DNA from: an uncultured Micrococcus sp.
GTDB lineage: Bacteria; Actinomycetota; Actinomycetes; Actinomycetales; Micrococcaceae
Reading direction: 5' to 3'
Assembly (NCBI GenBank): GCA_946222435.1
Contig: CAMIOJ010000112.1
Span: 1-7,088 of the forward strand
Length of the DNA stretch: 7,088 nucleotides
In this document: piece after piece, positions 1-7,088 of the stretch
Position numbering within the stretch: position 1 is the first letter of the stretch
Layout: each line of letters starts with the position of its first letter
Made by a program: the position numbers and the translations under genes
The notes under the pieces: model-generated
Seen by the model: the letters and a program-made list of their open reading frames with translations, nothing else
Told to the model about the DNA's origin: nothing
Databases searched by the model: none

Positions 1-94
1 CTACCGGAGAGATCCGGTGGGACGGGCCCCTTCCCGAGCAACACCGGCTCCCACCCATGACGAAGGGCCCCGTCCCACCGGATCTCTCCGGTAG
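1..94. repeat. 33-nt inverted repeat (32/33 matching)
   Basis: Bases 1-33 are the reverse complement of bases 62-94 with a single mismatch (27 against 68). The arms are separated by a 28-nt spacer. The right arm is also part of a compact hairpin (62-107), so the left arm looks like half of a second, oppositely oriented copy of that hairpin whose other half would lie just upstream of base 1. Each arm contains its own small dyad (ACCGG, six bases, CCGGT at 3-18 and 77-92). The symmetry is read directly from the sequence. That these are paired or duplicated terminators is inference. A long cruciform or RNA hairpin of about 33 bp could also form and would exclude the 62-107 hairpin. Confidence 0.85.
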
Positions 95-107
95 AACGGG
101 GCCCTTC
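62..107. terminator. strong hairpin, probable bidirectional terminator downstream of icd
   Basis: Bases 62-73 (GAAGGGCCCCGT) pair perfectly with 96-107. After a 3x3 internal loop, ACCGG (77-81) pairs with CCGGT (88-92) around a six-base loop. There is no T-tract on either strand, which is common for terminators of high-GC actinobacteria. It lies about 115 bases past the icd stop in the direction of icd transcription, so it could end the icd transcript. It could equally serve a convergent gene entering from the left edge. The structure is certain; the function is inferred. Confidence 0.6.
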
Positions 108-129
108 TCGGTCGGCCGATCAGCTCGGC

Positions 130-195
130 GAACCCGACGTCTTTGCGAACGAAAGCGTCCGGGAACCCGACCGTTTCACGAACGACAACGTCCGG
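130..195. repeat. two adjacent 33-nt tandem repeats, each with a dyad
   Basis: Unit 1 (130-162) and unit 2 (163-195) abut exactly and match at 26 of 33 positions by my alignment. Both begin GAACCCGAC and end CGTCCGG. Each unit can fold into a small stem around a GAACGA-containing loop: seven pairs in unit 1 (137-144 with 152-158, base 140 bulged) and five pairs in unit 2 (170-175 with 187-191, base 172 bulged). One C-G pair in unit 1 (141/155) is T-A in unit 2 (174/188), which preserves pairing. The units sit 28 bases past the icd stop, in the probable 3' untranslated part of the icd transcript. Function unknown. Confidence 0.75.
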
Positions 196-223
196 GGTGG
201 GGCACGGCCGGCCGGTCAGCGGG

Positions 224-2446
<2,223 letters not shown>

Positions 2447-2532
2447 GCGGGACGTCTCTCCTTCTGGGGCGCACCTCGTCGGCACCCCGGGTCTTCGTCA
2501 GGGGAAATGGGCTTCCTCTGCCCCCAAATCTA
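2447..2532 (-). promoter_or_regulatory. icd leader with RBS and tentative -10 box
   Basis: The ribosome binding site AAGGAG (minus strand, 2458-2463) is clear. Further upstream, TAGATT (minus strand, 2527-2532) fits the actinobacterial -10 pattern TANNNT and would give a leader of roughly 70 nt. No convincing -35 hexamer sits at 16-18 bases from it. The RBS is seen; the promoter is a weak inference and overlaps the tail of the preceding gene's candidate terminator. Confidence 0.3.
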
Positions 2533-2601
2533 CCGGAGGAGCATCGCGGCGGCCCGTTCAGGTCGCCCGGAGGCCGCACCGCCTCCTGTGAGCTCCTCCG
2601 G
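2533..2601 (-). terminator. candidate terminator after the DUF4190 gene
   Basis: GCTCCTCCGG (2592-2601) is the exact reverse complement of CCGGAGGAGC (2533-2542), giving a 10-bp outer stem. Nested inside, GCGGCC (2549-2554) can pair with GGCCGC (2572-2577). On the minus strand the stem begins six bases after the DUF4190 stop codon and is followed by TAGATTT, a slightly T-rich stretch for this genome. The outer loop is long (49 bases), so it would be a branched structure rather than a classical terminator. Confidence 0.35.
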
Positions 2602-2607
2602 CGGTGG

Positions 2608-3144
2608 TCAGGAGCGGGTGCTGAACTCGTCGCCGAGCTCGGTGGACATGTACTCGAGCATGCTGAAGACGAAGACACCGTAGGCGATGAAGAACAGCGT
2701 CACCACGATCGCGAGGGCGATCGCCACCCAGCCGAGCACGCGGCCGCCGAGGCCGACGCCGCCGGCGCGGTCCGCCTTGTTCGCCTGCCAGAGCGCGAGG
2801 GGGCCGAAGATCAGGCCGAGGTTGAAGAACAGGCCGATCACGCCGAAGGCGATGGCCAGCTGCCCCGCCCGGCGACCCTCCTGGGCGACCGCCATGCCGT
2901 AGGACTGCTGGTACGGGGCCGGCGCGTAGCCGCCCTGCGGGTCCACGCCGTAGGCTCCGGGAGCCCCTGCGCCGTAGCCGCCCTGCAGGGCCGCACCGTA
3001 GCCGCCCTGCCTGTCCGCGCCGGGGCCTCCTCGGTCCAGGTCTCGGTCCTGGTCCGGCTGACGCTCGTCCGTCCGATCCCAGCTGTATCGGCCCTGCTCC
3101 GGGGCGCGGGCGTCCTTCTCGTGCGGCTCGTACGGCGTGCTCAT
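2608..3144 (-). CDS. DUF4190-like two-helix membrane protein with Gly/Tyr repeats
   Basis: The product is 178 residues. Residues 1-45 are hydrophilic and rich in D, R, E and Q. Residues 46-77 are four octapeptide repeats of the form QGGYGxxx. Two hydrophobic helices follow (about 94-119 and 136-162), joined by a loop with ANKADRAGGVGLGGRVLGW. That helix-loop-helix layout, with a GPLALWQANK-like end of helix one and GGRVLGW before helix two, resembles the DUF4190 domain seen in many actinobacterial small membrane proteins of unknown role. There is no cleavable signal peptide; the long polar N-terminus is probably cytoplasmic. The ATG at 3144 has GGAGG (minus strand, 3151-3155) six bases upstream, which decides against the much longer open frame running on to 3603. 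The family call is from memory and moderately firm; no function can be given. Confidence 0.85.
   Translation of the reverse strand: MSTPYEPHEKDARAPEQGRYSWDRTDERQPDQDRDLDRGGPGADRQGGYGAALQGGYGAGAPGAYGVDPQGGYAPAPYQQSYGMAVAQEGRRAGQLAIAFGVIGLFFNLGLIFGPLALWQANKADRAGGVGLGGRVLGWVAIALAIVVTLFFIAYGVFVFSMLEYMSTELGDEFSTRS
2914..3009 (-). repeat. four in-frame 24-nt units encoding octapeptide repeats
   Basis: Residues 46-77 of the DUF4190-like protein fall into four eight-residue units starting at residues 46, 54, 62 and 70 (QGGYGAAL, QGGYGAGA, PGAYGVDP, QGGYAPAP). The third unit is the most divergent. At DNA level the plus strand shows the recurrent GCCGTAGCCGCCCTG pattern. Such in-frame arrays can change copy number without breaking the gene. 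Similar low-complexity Gly/Tyr/Pro tracts are common in actinobacterial membrane proteins with small C-terminal domains. Confidence 0.75.
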
Positions 3145-3275
3145 CGTGGCCCTCCGATGTCTGCGATGCGTCAGGTGACGGACCCGCGCAGGGCGAGGCG
3201 CCGTCGTCGTGAGCCCACGGTATCCCGACGACGGCCCGCGCGTCCGCCTGTCCCCTCCCCTTCCGGGGAGCAGGC
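3145..3275. other. intergenic gap with a perfect 10-bp hairpin and weak promoter
   Basis: No gene is seen here. GCCGTCGTCG (3200-3209) and CGACGACGGC (3226-3235) form a perfect 10-bp stem with a 16-base loop. Inside the loop, on the minus strand, TACCGT (3217-3222) fits a TANNNT -10 box for the DUF4190 gene, with a poor CGGACG -35 candidate 18 bases upstream (3241-3246). The stem may be a second terminator arm for the upstream mgtE remnant, an operator overlapping the promoter, or chance. Only the base pairing is directly supported. Confidence 0.4.
3255..3270 (-). terminator. small hairpin after the mgtE remnant
   Basis: CTCCCC (3255-3260) and GGGGAG (3265-3270) form a perfect six-pair stem with a four-base loop (GGAA on the minus strand). 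It starts five bases after the remnant's stop codon. There is no T-tract. Its placement suggests that it was the terminator of the once intact transporter gene. Confidence 0.4.
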
Positions 3276-3701
3276 TCACAGTCCGAGAAGTGCCCGCGCG
3301 ATGAGGAAGTACAGGACCAGGCCCAGGGCGTCCACGAGGGTGCCGAGGACGCCCAGGCAGGCGCCGAGCGCCAGTCCCACCCGGAGCTCGCGGGCGAGGA
3401 CGCGCAGGGCGTCGCGGGGGCGGACGTCGTCCAGGGCCAGCGCGCGGGTGACCGTGGTGGCGGCCTGGTTGCCGGTGTTGCCGCCGGTGCCGATCACCAG
3501 CGGGACGAACAGGGACAGCACCACGAGCTGCTCCAGGAGCGCCTCGAAGACCTCGAGGACCTGCACGGTCAGGGTGGCGCCCACGGCCAGCACCAGCAGC
3601 CACACGATGCGGGCGCGCATCAGGGTCCGCACCGGGGTGGACAGGTAGGGCCGGCCCAACGGCTCCACGCCGCCGGAGCGGGAGGCGTCCTCGGTGGGCT
3701 C
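3276..3701 (-). pseudogene. mgtE-type Mg2+ transporter remnant (N-terminal and internal deletions)
   Basis: The frame encodes a piece of the integral membrane domain of MgtE/SLC41 magnesium channels. It reads GGVEPLGRPYLSTPVRTL, a helix (WLLVLAVGATLTVQVLEVF), then the signature PLVIGTGGNTGNQAAT followed by TRALAL. After RVGLALGACLGVLGT it jumps straight to LVDALGLVLYFLIARALLGL, which resembles the last helix of the family. From my memory of intact relatives, about 45-60 residues covering helices three to four are missing at that junction. The cytoplasmic MgtE N-terminal domain and CBS pair are also absent. Homology fades near 3701, just before the purH terminator hairpin. The best in-frame start is GTG at 3668 (130 codons), which has no ribosome binding site. 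I therefore call it a pseudogene. The frame is still open, so recent decay or a tiny expressed protein cannot be excluded. Confidence 0.75.
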
Positions 3702-3719
3702 GGGCAGGCCGGACGTGGC

Positions 3720-3755
3720 GACGCCGCCCCGGTCCTCATGGAGCGGGGCGGCGTC
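3720..3755 (-). terminator. purH terminator
   Basis: GACGCCGCCCCG (3720-3731) pairs perfectly with CGGGGCGGCGTC (3744-3755), giving 12 pairs. After one G-G mismatch, TCC (3733-3735) pairs with GGA (3740-3742) around the tetraloop TCAT. On the minus strand the stem starts 28 bases past the purH stop codon. There is no T-run. It should end purH transcription and leaves the mgtE remnant behind it without an evident promoter. The same hairpin may act in either direction. Confidence 0.75.
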
Positions 3756-3783
3756 ACGGCGGGGATCCGGGGAGGTCAGCGGC

Positions 3784-5475
3784 TCACCCGTGGAAGAAGT
3801 GGCGGGCGCCGGTGAGGTACATGGTGATGCCGGCGGCGTTCGCGGCCTCCACCACCTCGGCGTCGCGCACGGAGCCGCCGGGCTGCACCACGGCCTTCAC
3901 GCCGGCGTCGATGAGGATCTGCAGGCCGTCGGCGAACGGGAAGAACGCGTCCGAGGCGGCCACGGCCCCGCGGGCACGCTCGGGGGCGCCGGTGCCGGAG
4001 ACGTTCTCGGCGCCGCCGGCGGAGTGCACGTCCTGGCCGCCGGTGACGGCGGTGCCCAGGGTGTTGGCGCGCTCCACGGCGAGGCGGCAGGAGTCCAGGC
4101 GATTGACCTGCCCCATGCCCACGCCCACGGTGGCGCCGTCGGTGGCCAGCAGCACGGCGTTGGACTTGGCGGCGCGGACGGTGCGCCAGGCGAAGGCGAG
4201 GTCGGCGAGGGTCTGCTCGTCCGCGGCCTCGCCGGCGGCAAGGGTCCAGGTCGCCGGGTCGTCGCCCTCGGCGTCCACGGCGTCGGAGATCTGCATGAGC
4301 ATGCCGCCGGAGACCTGCTTGGCCTCCACGGTGTCCCGCTCGAAGCCCTCGGGCAGGGCCAGCAGGCGCAGATTCTTCTTGGCGGTGAGGATCTCCACGG
4401 CCTCGGGCTCGAAGGACGGGGCGGCCACCACCTCGGTGAAGATGTCCTTCACCTGGGCGGCCATCGCGGCGGTCACCGGGCGGTTCGCGGCGATCACGCC
4501 GCCGAACGCGGAGACGGGGTCGCAGGCGTGGGCCTTGGCGTGGGCGACGGCGATGTCCTCGTCCTCGGCGGCCACGGCCACACCGCAGGGGTTGGCGTGC
4601 TTGACGATCGCCACGGCCGGGCCGGCATGGTCGTAGGCGGCGCGCACGGCGGCGTCCGCGTCCACGTAGTTGTTGTAGGACATGGCCTTGCCGTGCAGTA
4701 GCTCGGACTGCGCGATGCCCGGGGCGGCGGCCGGGTCCGCGTAGAGGGCGGCCGGCTGGTGCGGGTTCTCGCCGTAGCGGAGGATGTCCGCACGCTCGAG
4801 GGAGAAGCCGGCGTACGGCGGGAACACGGGGACGTCCTCGTCCTCGGTGTCCGCGCCGAAGTGGGCGGCGGTCCAGGCGGCCACGGCGTTGTCATAGGCC
4901 GCGGTGTGCGCGAAGGCCAGGGACGCCAGGCGGCGGCGGGCCTTCAGGTCGAACCCCCCGGCCCTGGCGGCCTCCACGACCTCGCCGTACTTGGCCGGGT
5001 CCACCACGATCGACACGGAGGCGTGGTTCTTCGCCGCCGCGCGGACCATGGACGGGCCGCCGATGTCGATCTGCTCCACCACGTCGTCCTCGCCGGCGCC
5101 GGAGCGCACGGTGTCCACGAACGGGTAGAGGTTCACCACCACCAGGTCGAACGGCTCGATCTCCATGTCCTGCAGCTGGCCGCGGTGGTCCTCGCGGCGG
5201 CGGTCGGCGAGGATGCCGGCGTGCACGCGCGGGTGCAGGGTCTTCACGCGGCCGTCCAGGCACTCCTGGAAGCCGGTGACCTCGGAGACCTCGGTGACGG
5301 GGACGCCGGCGTCCGCGATGCGCTTGGCGGTGGAGCCGGTGGAGACGATCGCCACGCCCGCGGCGTGCAGGCCGGTCGCGAGCTCCTCGAGGCCGGTCTT
5401 GTCATACACGGAGATCAGGGCCCGCTTCAGCGGGACGGTGTCGAGGGCGGCGGCGTTCGGCTGCGCGGTGGTCAC
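3784..5475 (-). CDS. purH: bifunctional AICAR transformylase / IMP cyclohydrolase
   Basis: PurH carries out the last two steps of de novo purine synthesis: formylation of AICAR with 10-formyl-THF to FAICAR, then ring closure to IMP. The N-terminal MGS-like cyclohydrolase domain (about 16-160) shows VSEVTGFQECLDGRVKTLHP, with catalytic-type K78, then DLVVVNLYPF (110-119) and QIDIGGPSMVRAAAKNH (D137, K149). The transformylase domain shows RYGENPHQ (233-240), MSYNNYVDADAA, the K292-H293 pair in VKHANPCG, N439 in AKSNAV, SDAFFPFADG and QPGGSVRD. At 563 residues it is somewhat longer than the usual 510-530, from an N-terminal extension of about ten residues and acidic loops near 207-216 and 400-418. 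The start is GTG at 5475, with GAGGAG (minus strand, 5485-5490) nine bases upstream. The frame stays open far upstream, but only as a shadow of the divergent gene. No purN is adjacent. Confidence 0.97.
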   Translation of the reverse strand: MTTAQPNAAALDTVPLKRALISVYDKTGLEELATGLHAAGVAIVSTGSTAKRIADAGVPVTEVSEVTGFQECLDGRVKTLHPRVHAGILADRRREDHRGQLQDMEIEPFDLVVVNLYPFVDTVRSGAGEDDVVEQIDIGGPSMVRAAAKNHASVSIVVDPAKYGEVVEAARAGGFDLKARRRLASLAFAHTAAYDNAVAAWTAAHFGADTEDEDVPVFPPYAGFSLERADILRYGENPHQPAALYADPAAAPGIAQSELLHGKAMSYNNYVDADAAVRAAYDHAGPAVAIVKHANPCGVAVAAEDEDIAVAHAKAHACDPVSAFGGVIAANRPVTAAMAAQVKDIFTEVVAAPSFEPEAVEILTAKKNLRLLALPEGFERDTVEAKQVSGGMLMQISDAVDAEGDDPATWTLAAGEAADEQTLADLAFAWRTVRAAKSNAVLLATDGATVGVGMGQVNRLDSCRLAVERANTLGTAVTGGQDVHSAGGAENVSGTGAPERARGAVAASDAFFPFADGLQILIDAGVKAVVQPGGSVRDAEVVEAANAAGITMYLTGARHFFHG

Positions 5476-5528
5476 GGCAGGGCTCTCCTCAGCGTCAAGG
5501 GAAAAGTCAGGAGTGAAGTAACGAAGCC

Positions 5529-5534
5529 AGTCTA
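5529..5534 (-). promoter_or_regulatory. tentative -10 box for purH
   Basis: TAGACT on the minus strand fits TANNNT and would start purH transcription around 5522, giving a leader of about 45 nt. No good -35 hexamer is visible at normal spacing. The intervening leader holds the GAGGAG ribosome binding site and is unusually A/T-rich for this genome (5501-5535), as expected near a promoter. I see no recognisable purine riboswitch in so short a leader. Confidence 0.3.
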
Positions 5535-5537
5535 GGG

Positions 5538-5566
5538 GTGACGTGCGGTTCCCCCGCCCGCATACT
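5538..5566 (+). promoter_or_regulatory. candidate promoter of the MFS transporter gene
   Basis: GTGACG (5538-5543), 17-base spacer, CATACT (5561-5566): four of six matches to each sigma-70-type hexamer at ideal spacing. TACTCT (5563-5568) is an alternative TANNNT box. Transcription would start near 5573 and give a leader of about 125 nt before the ATG at 5698. It lies next to the tentative purH -10 box, so the divergent promoters would almost overlap. Confidence 0.4.
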
Positions 5567-5573
5567 CTCCCCA

Positions 5574-5670
5574 GACCCACGACGACGGCACTCGCCCCGC
5601 GTGGGTCGCCGTCCGTGACCTGCGTGGCCGGGTCCGAGGGGACCCGGCGGGCGCAGGTGGGCGGCCCACC
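5574..5670 (+). promoter_or_regulatory. highly structured candidate leader of the MFS gene
   Basis: Three hairpins occur in under 100 bases. The first is an 8-bp stem (5574-5581 with 5600-5607). The second is a perfect 9-bp stem with a four-base loop (5627-5635 with 5640-5648), extended by seven outer pairs (5618-5624 with 5652-5658) across a 2x3 internal loop. The third is a 6-bp stem (5656-5661 with 5665-5670) ending 13 bases before the AGGAG site. The outer arm of the second and the 5' arm of the third share 5656-5658, so they compete. Loop bases 5584-5589 of the first hairpin are complementary to 5608-5613. It lies between divergent genes, where no terminator is expected. I do not recognise a known riboswitch class. 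It may instead hold protein operators. Confidence 0.45.
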
Positions 5671-5697
5671 GCACTTCAGACACAGGAGACCGACGCG

Positions 5698-7086
5698 ATG
5701 TCCTCCTCCCCCACCACCGACGTCCGCTGCGCCGGCGGCCGCCTGCCGACCGGCGAGGAGGTCGTGCAGGAACTGCCGTGGCGCTGGTCCGTGCAGGGCC
5801 GGATCTTCCTGATCGGCGGCCTCGGCTTCATGTTCGATGCCTGGGACGTGGCCCTCAACGGCGTGATGATCCCCCTGCTCACCGCCGAGTGGGGACTGGC
5901 GAAGGAGCAGGCCGCCTGGATCGGCACCGCGAACCTCATCGGGATGGGCGTCGGCGCGTTCCTCTGGGGGACGGTCGCCGACCGGCTGGGTCGCAAGAAG
6001 GCCTTCACGCTGACACTGCTGGTGTTCTCCGTGTTCACGCTGGCCGGGGCGCTGGCCCCGTCCATCGGCTGGTTCGCGTTCTTCCGCTTCCTGGCGGGCA
6101 TCGGCCTGGGCGGCACGATCCCCGTGGACTACGCCCTGGTCTCCGAGTTCACGCCGCGGCGCCTGCGCGGACGCGTGCTGACCGCCATGGACGGCTGGTG
6201 GCCGGTCGGCGCGGCGCTGTGCGGCCTGGTCTCCGCCTGGCTGGTGGCCACCTGGGGCGACTGGCGTCTGCCCCTGTTCGCCATGGTCCTGCCCGCGCTG
6301 CTGGTCTTCCTGGTGCGCCGCGGCGTCCCCGAGTCCCCCTTCTACCTGATGAGCCGCGGCCGGGAGGCGGAGGCGCGTGCCGTCGTCGACACGCTGGTGG
6401 CGGACACCGGGGCCGAGCGGCGCGAGTACACGATGCCGCCGGCCACCGGCGGCGGACTCGGCGGCGGGCTGAGCGCCGTGGGCGAGCAGCTCGTGGCCGT
6501 GTGGCGCCACTCGCCGAAGGTCACCGCGGTGGCCTGGGCGCTGTTCTGCACGATCATGCTCACCTACTACCTGGCGCTGCAGTGGCTGCCGACGTTCCTG
6601 GTGGAGGCCGGCTACGCGCAGTCGAGGGCGTTCGTGATGACCTCCGGCATGGCGGCGGTCGGGCTGCTGGGCGTGGTGGTCTCCGCCGTGCTCGTGGAGC
6701 GCACCGGACGCCGCTGGCTGCTGGCCGTGAGCGCCCTGGCCTCCTGCGCCGTGCTGGTGTGGCTGAGCGCGGTGCTCGGTGTGCCGGCCGCGGCCCTGCC
6801 GCTGGTGCTGCTGTTCGGCTTCCTGGTACAGGTGGCCATCCCCGTGCTCTACACGTACGTGACCGAGCTGTACCCCACGACGCTGCGGGCCTCCGGCTTC
6901 GGCTGGGCCTCCGCGGCCTCCCGCGTGGCGGCCGGCGTGGGACCACTGGTGTTCGTGGGCTGGCTGCAGCCGATGTTCGGACTGACCGGGGCGTTCGTGG
7001 TGACCGGCGTGCTGGTGGTGCTGTCCCTCGCGGCGATGGCATTCGTGGCGCCGGAGACCACCGGCGAGGACCTCGAGGGAGCCTAG
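5698..7086 (+). CDS. MFS transporter, sugar-porter/metabolite:H+ symporter type
   Basis: A 462-residue, probably 12-helix inner-membrane secondary transporter of the major facilitator superfamily. Visible family marks are FDAWD in helix one (47-50, acidic), motif A GTVADRLGRKK (91-101) between helices two and three, R130 with GIGLGGTIPVDYALVSEF, FTPRRLRGR after helix four, PESPFYL (211-217) after helix six, ELYPTTLRASG (390-400) and PETTGEDLE near the C-terminus, the last resembling the PETKG motif of sugar porters. A polar loop of about 60 residues (208-272) separates the two halves. The style recalls niacin/aromatic-acid and SV2-like symporters, but the substrate cannot be assigned. AGGAG at 5684-5688 lies nine bases before the ATG. 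The gene is complete, with a TAG stop two bases before the window edge, and diverges from purH. Confidence 0.93.
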   Translation: MSSSPTTDVRCAGGRLPTGEEVVQELPWRWSVQGRIFLIGGLGFMFDAWDVALNGVMIPLLTAEWGLAKEQAAWIGTANLIGMGVGAFLWGTVADRLGRKKAFTLTLLVFSVFTLAGALAPSIGWFAFFRFLAGIGLGGTIPVDYALVSEFTPRRLRGRVLTAMDGWWPVGAALCGLVSAWLVATWGDWRLPLFAMVLPALLVFLVRRGVPESPFYLMSRGREAEARAVVDTLVADTGAERREYTMPPATGGGLGGGLSAVGEQLVAVWRHSPKVTAVAWALFCTIMLTYYLALQWLPTFLVEAGYAQSRAFVMTSGMAAVGLLGVVVSAVLVERTGRRWLLAVSALASCAVLVWLSAVLGVPAAALPLVLLFGFLVQVAIPVLYTYVTELYPTTLRASGFGWASAASRVAAGVGPLVFVGWLQPMFGLTGAFVVTGVLVVLSLAAMAFVAPETTGEDLEGA

Positions 7087-7088
7087 GG

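Noticed and set aside
206..213. GGCCGGCC palindrome shortly after the icd stop codon.
   Set aside because: An eight-base GC-only palindrome is unremarkable at this base composition and is too small to call a terminator.
3145..3603. The frame of the DUF4190-like gene runs on upstream to 3603, antisense-style over the mgtE remnant.
   Set aside because: The added sequence is Arg/Pro/Gly-rich shadow overlapping another frame with clear MgtE signatures. The ATG at 3144 has a well-placed GGAGG.
5476..5530. Possible purine riboswitch in front of purH.
   Set aside because: The predicted leader is only about 45 nt and shows no three-way-junction layout or other known class.
3694..5535. Several plus-strand frames of 250-335 codons opposite purH.
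   Set aside because: They have low-complexity composition and no RBS or recognisable motif, and they are fully explained as shadows of purH.
5476..6510. The purH frame stays open about 345 codons upstream of its start, across the intergenic region and into the transporter gene.
   Set aside because: The extension has no family resemblance and is antisense to the MFS gene. The GTG at 5475 has a good RBS and gives the expected PurH N-terminus.

Overview
The window looks like an ordinary chromosomal segment of a very GC-rich actinobacterium. Third codon positions are nearly all G or C, intergenic hairpins lack T-tracts, and the isocitrate dehydrogenase is the large monomeric type. A Micrococcaceae origin (Micrococcus or Kocuria-like) is my best guess from gene content and protein style; no 16S or other definitive marker is present.

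Layout, left to right. Bases 1-223 are non-coding: a near-perfect inverted repeat, a strong terminator-type hairpin and two adjacent 33-nt repeats. On the minus strand follow icd (224-2446, monomeric NADP-dependent isocitrate dehydrogenase) and a small two-helix membrane protein of DUF4190 type (2608-3144) with an octapeptide Gly/Tyr repeat. Next comes a shrunken remnant of an mgtE-type magnesium transporter (3276-3701). A strong 12-bp terminator hairpin (3720-3755) separates it from purH (3784-5475), the bifunctional enzyme for the last two steps of IMP synthesis. A divergent intergenic region (5476-5697) carries candidate promoters for both directions and a heavily structured candidate leader. 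The last gene, on the plus strand (5698-7086), is a 12-helix major facilitator transporter of the sugar-porter/metabolite type; its stop codon lies just inside the window end.

The genes do not form a single pathway. icd serves the TCA cycle and NADPH supply, purH serves purine synthesis, and the transporter's substrate cannot be read from sequence. The minus-strand genes are separated by gaps and by terminator-like hairpins, so they are probably mostly separate transcripts rather than one operon.

I see no CRISPR array, transposase, phage gene, tRNA, rRNA or toxin-antitoxin pair, and no convincing new multi-gene system. The points most worth a second look are the structured region in front of the transporter, the doubly deleted mgtE remnant, and the oppositely oriented terminator copies plus tandem repeats downstream of icd. 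Long open frames antisense to icd and upstream of purH are judged to be high-GC shadows.
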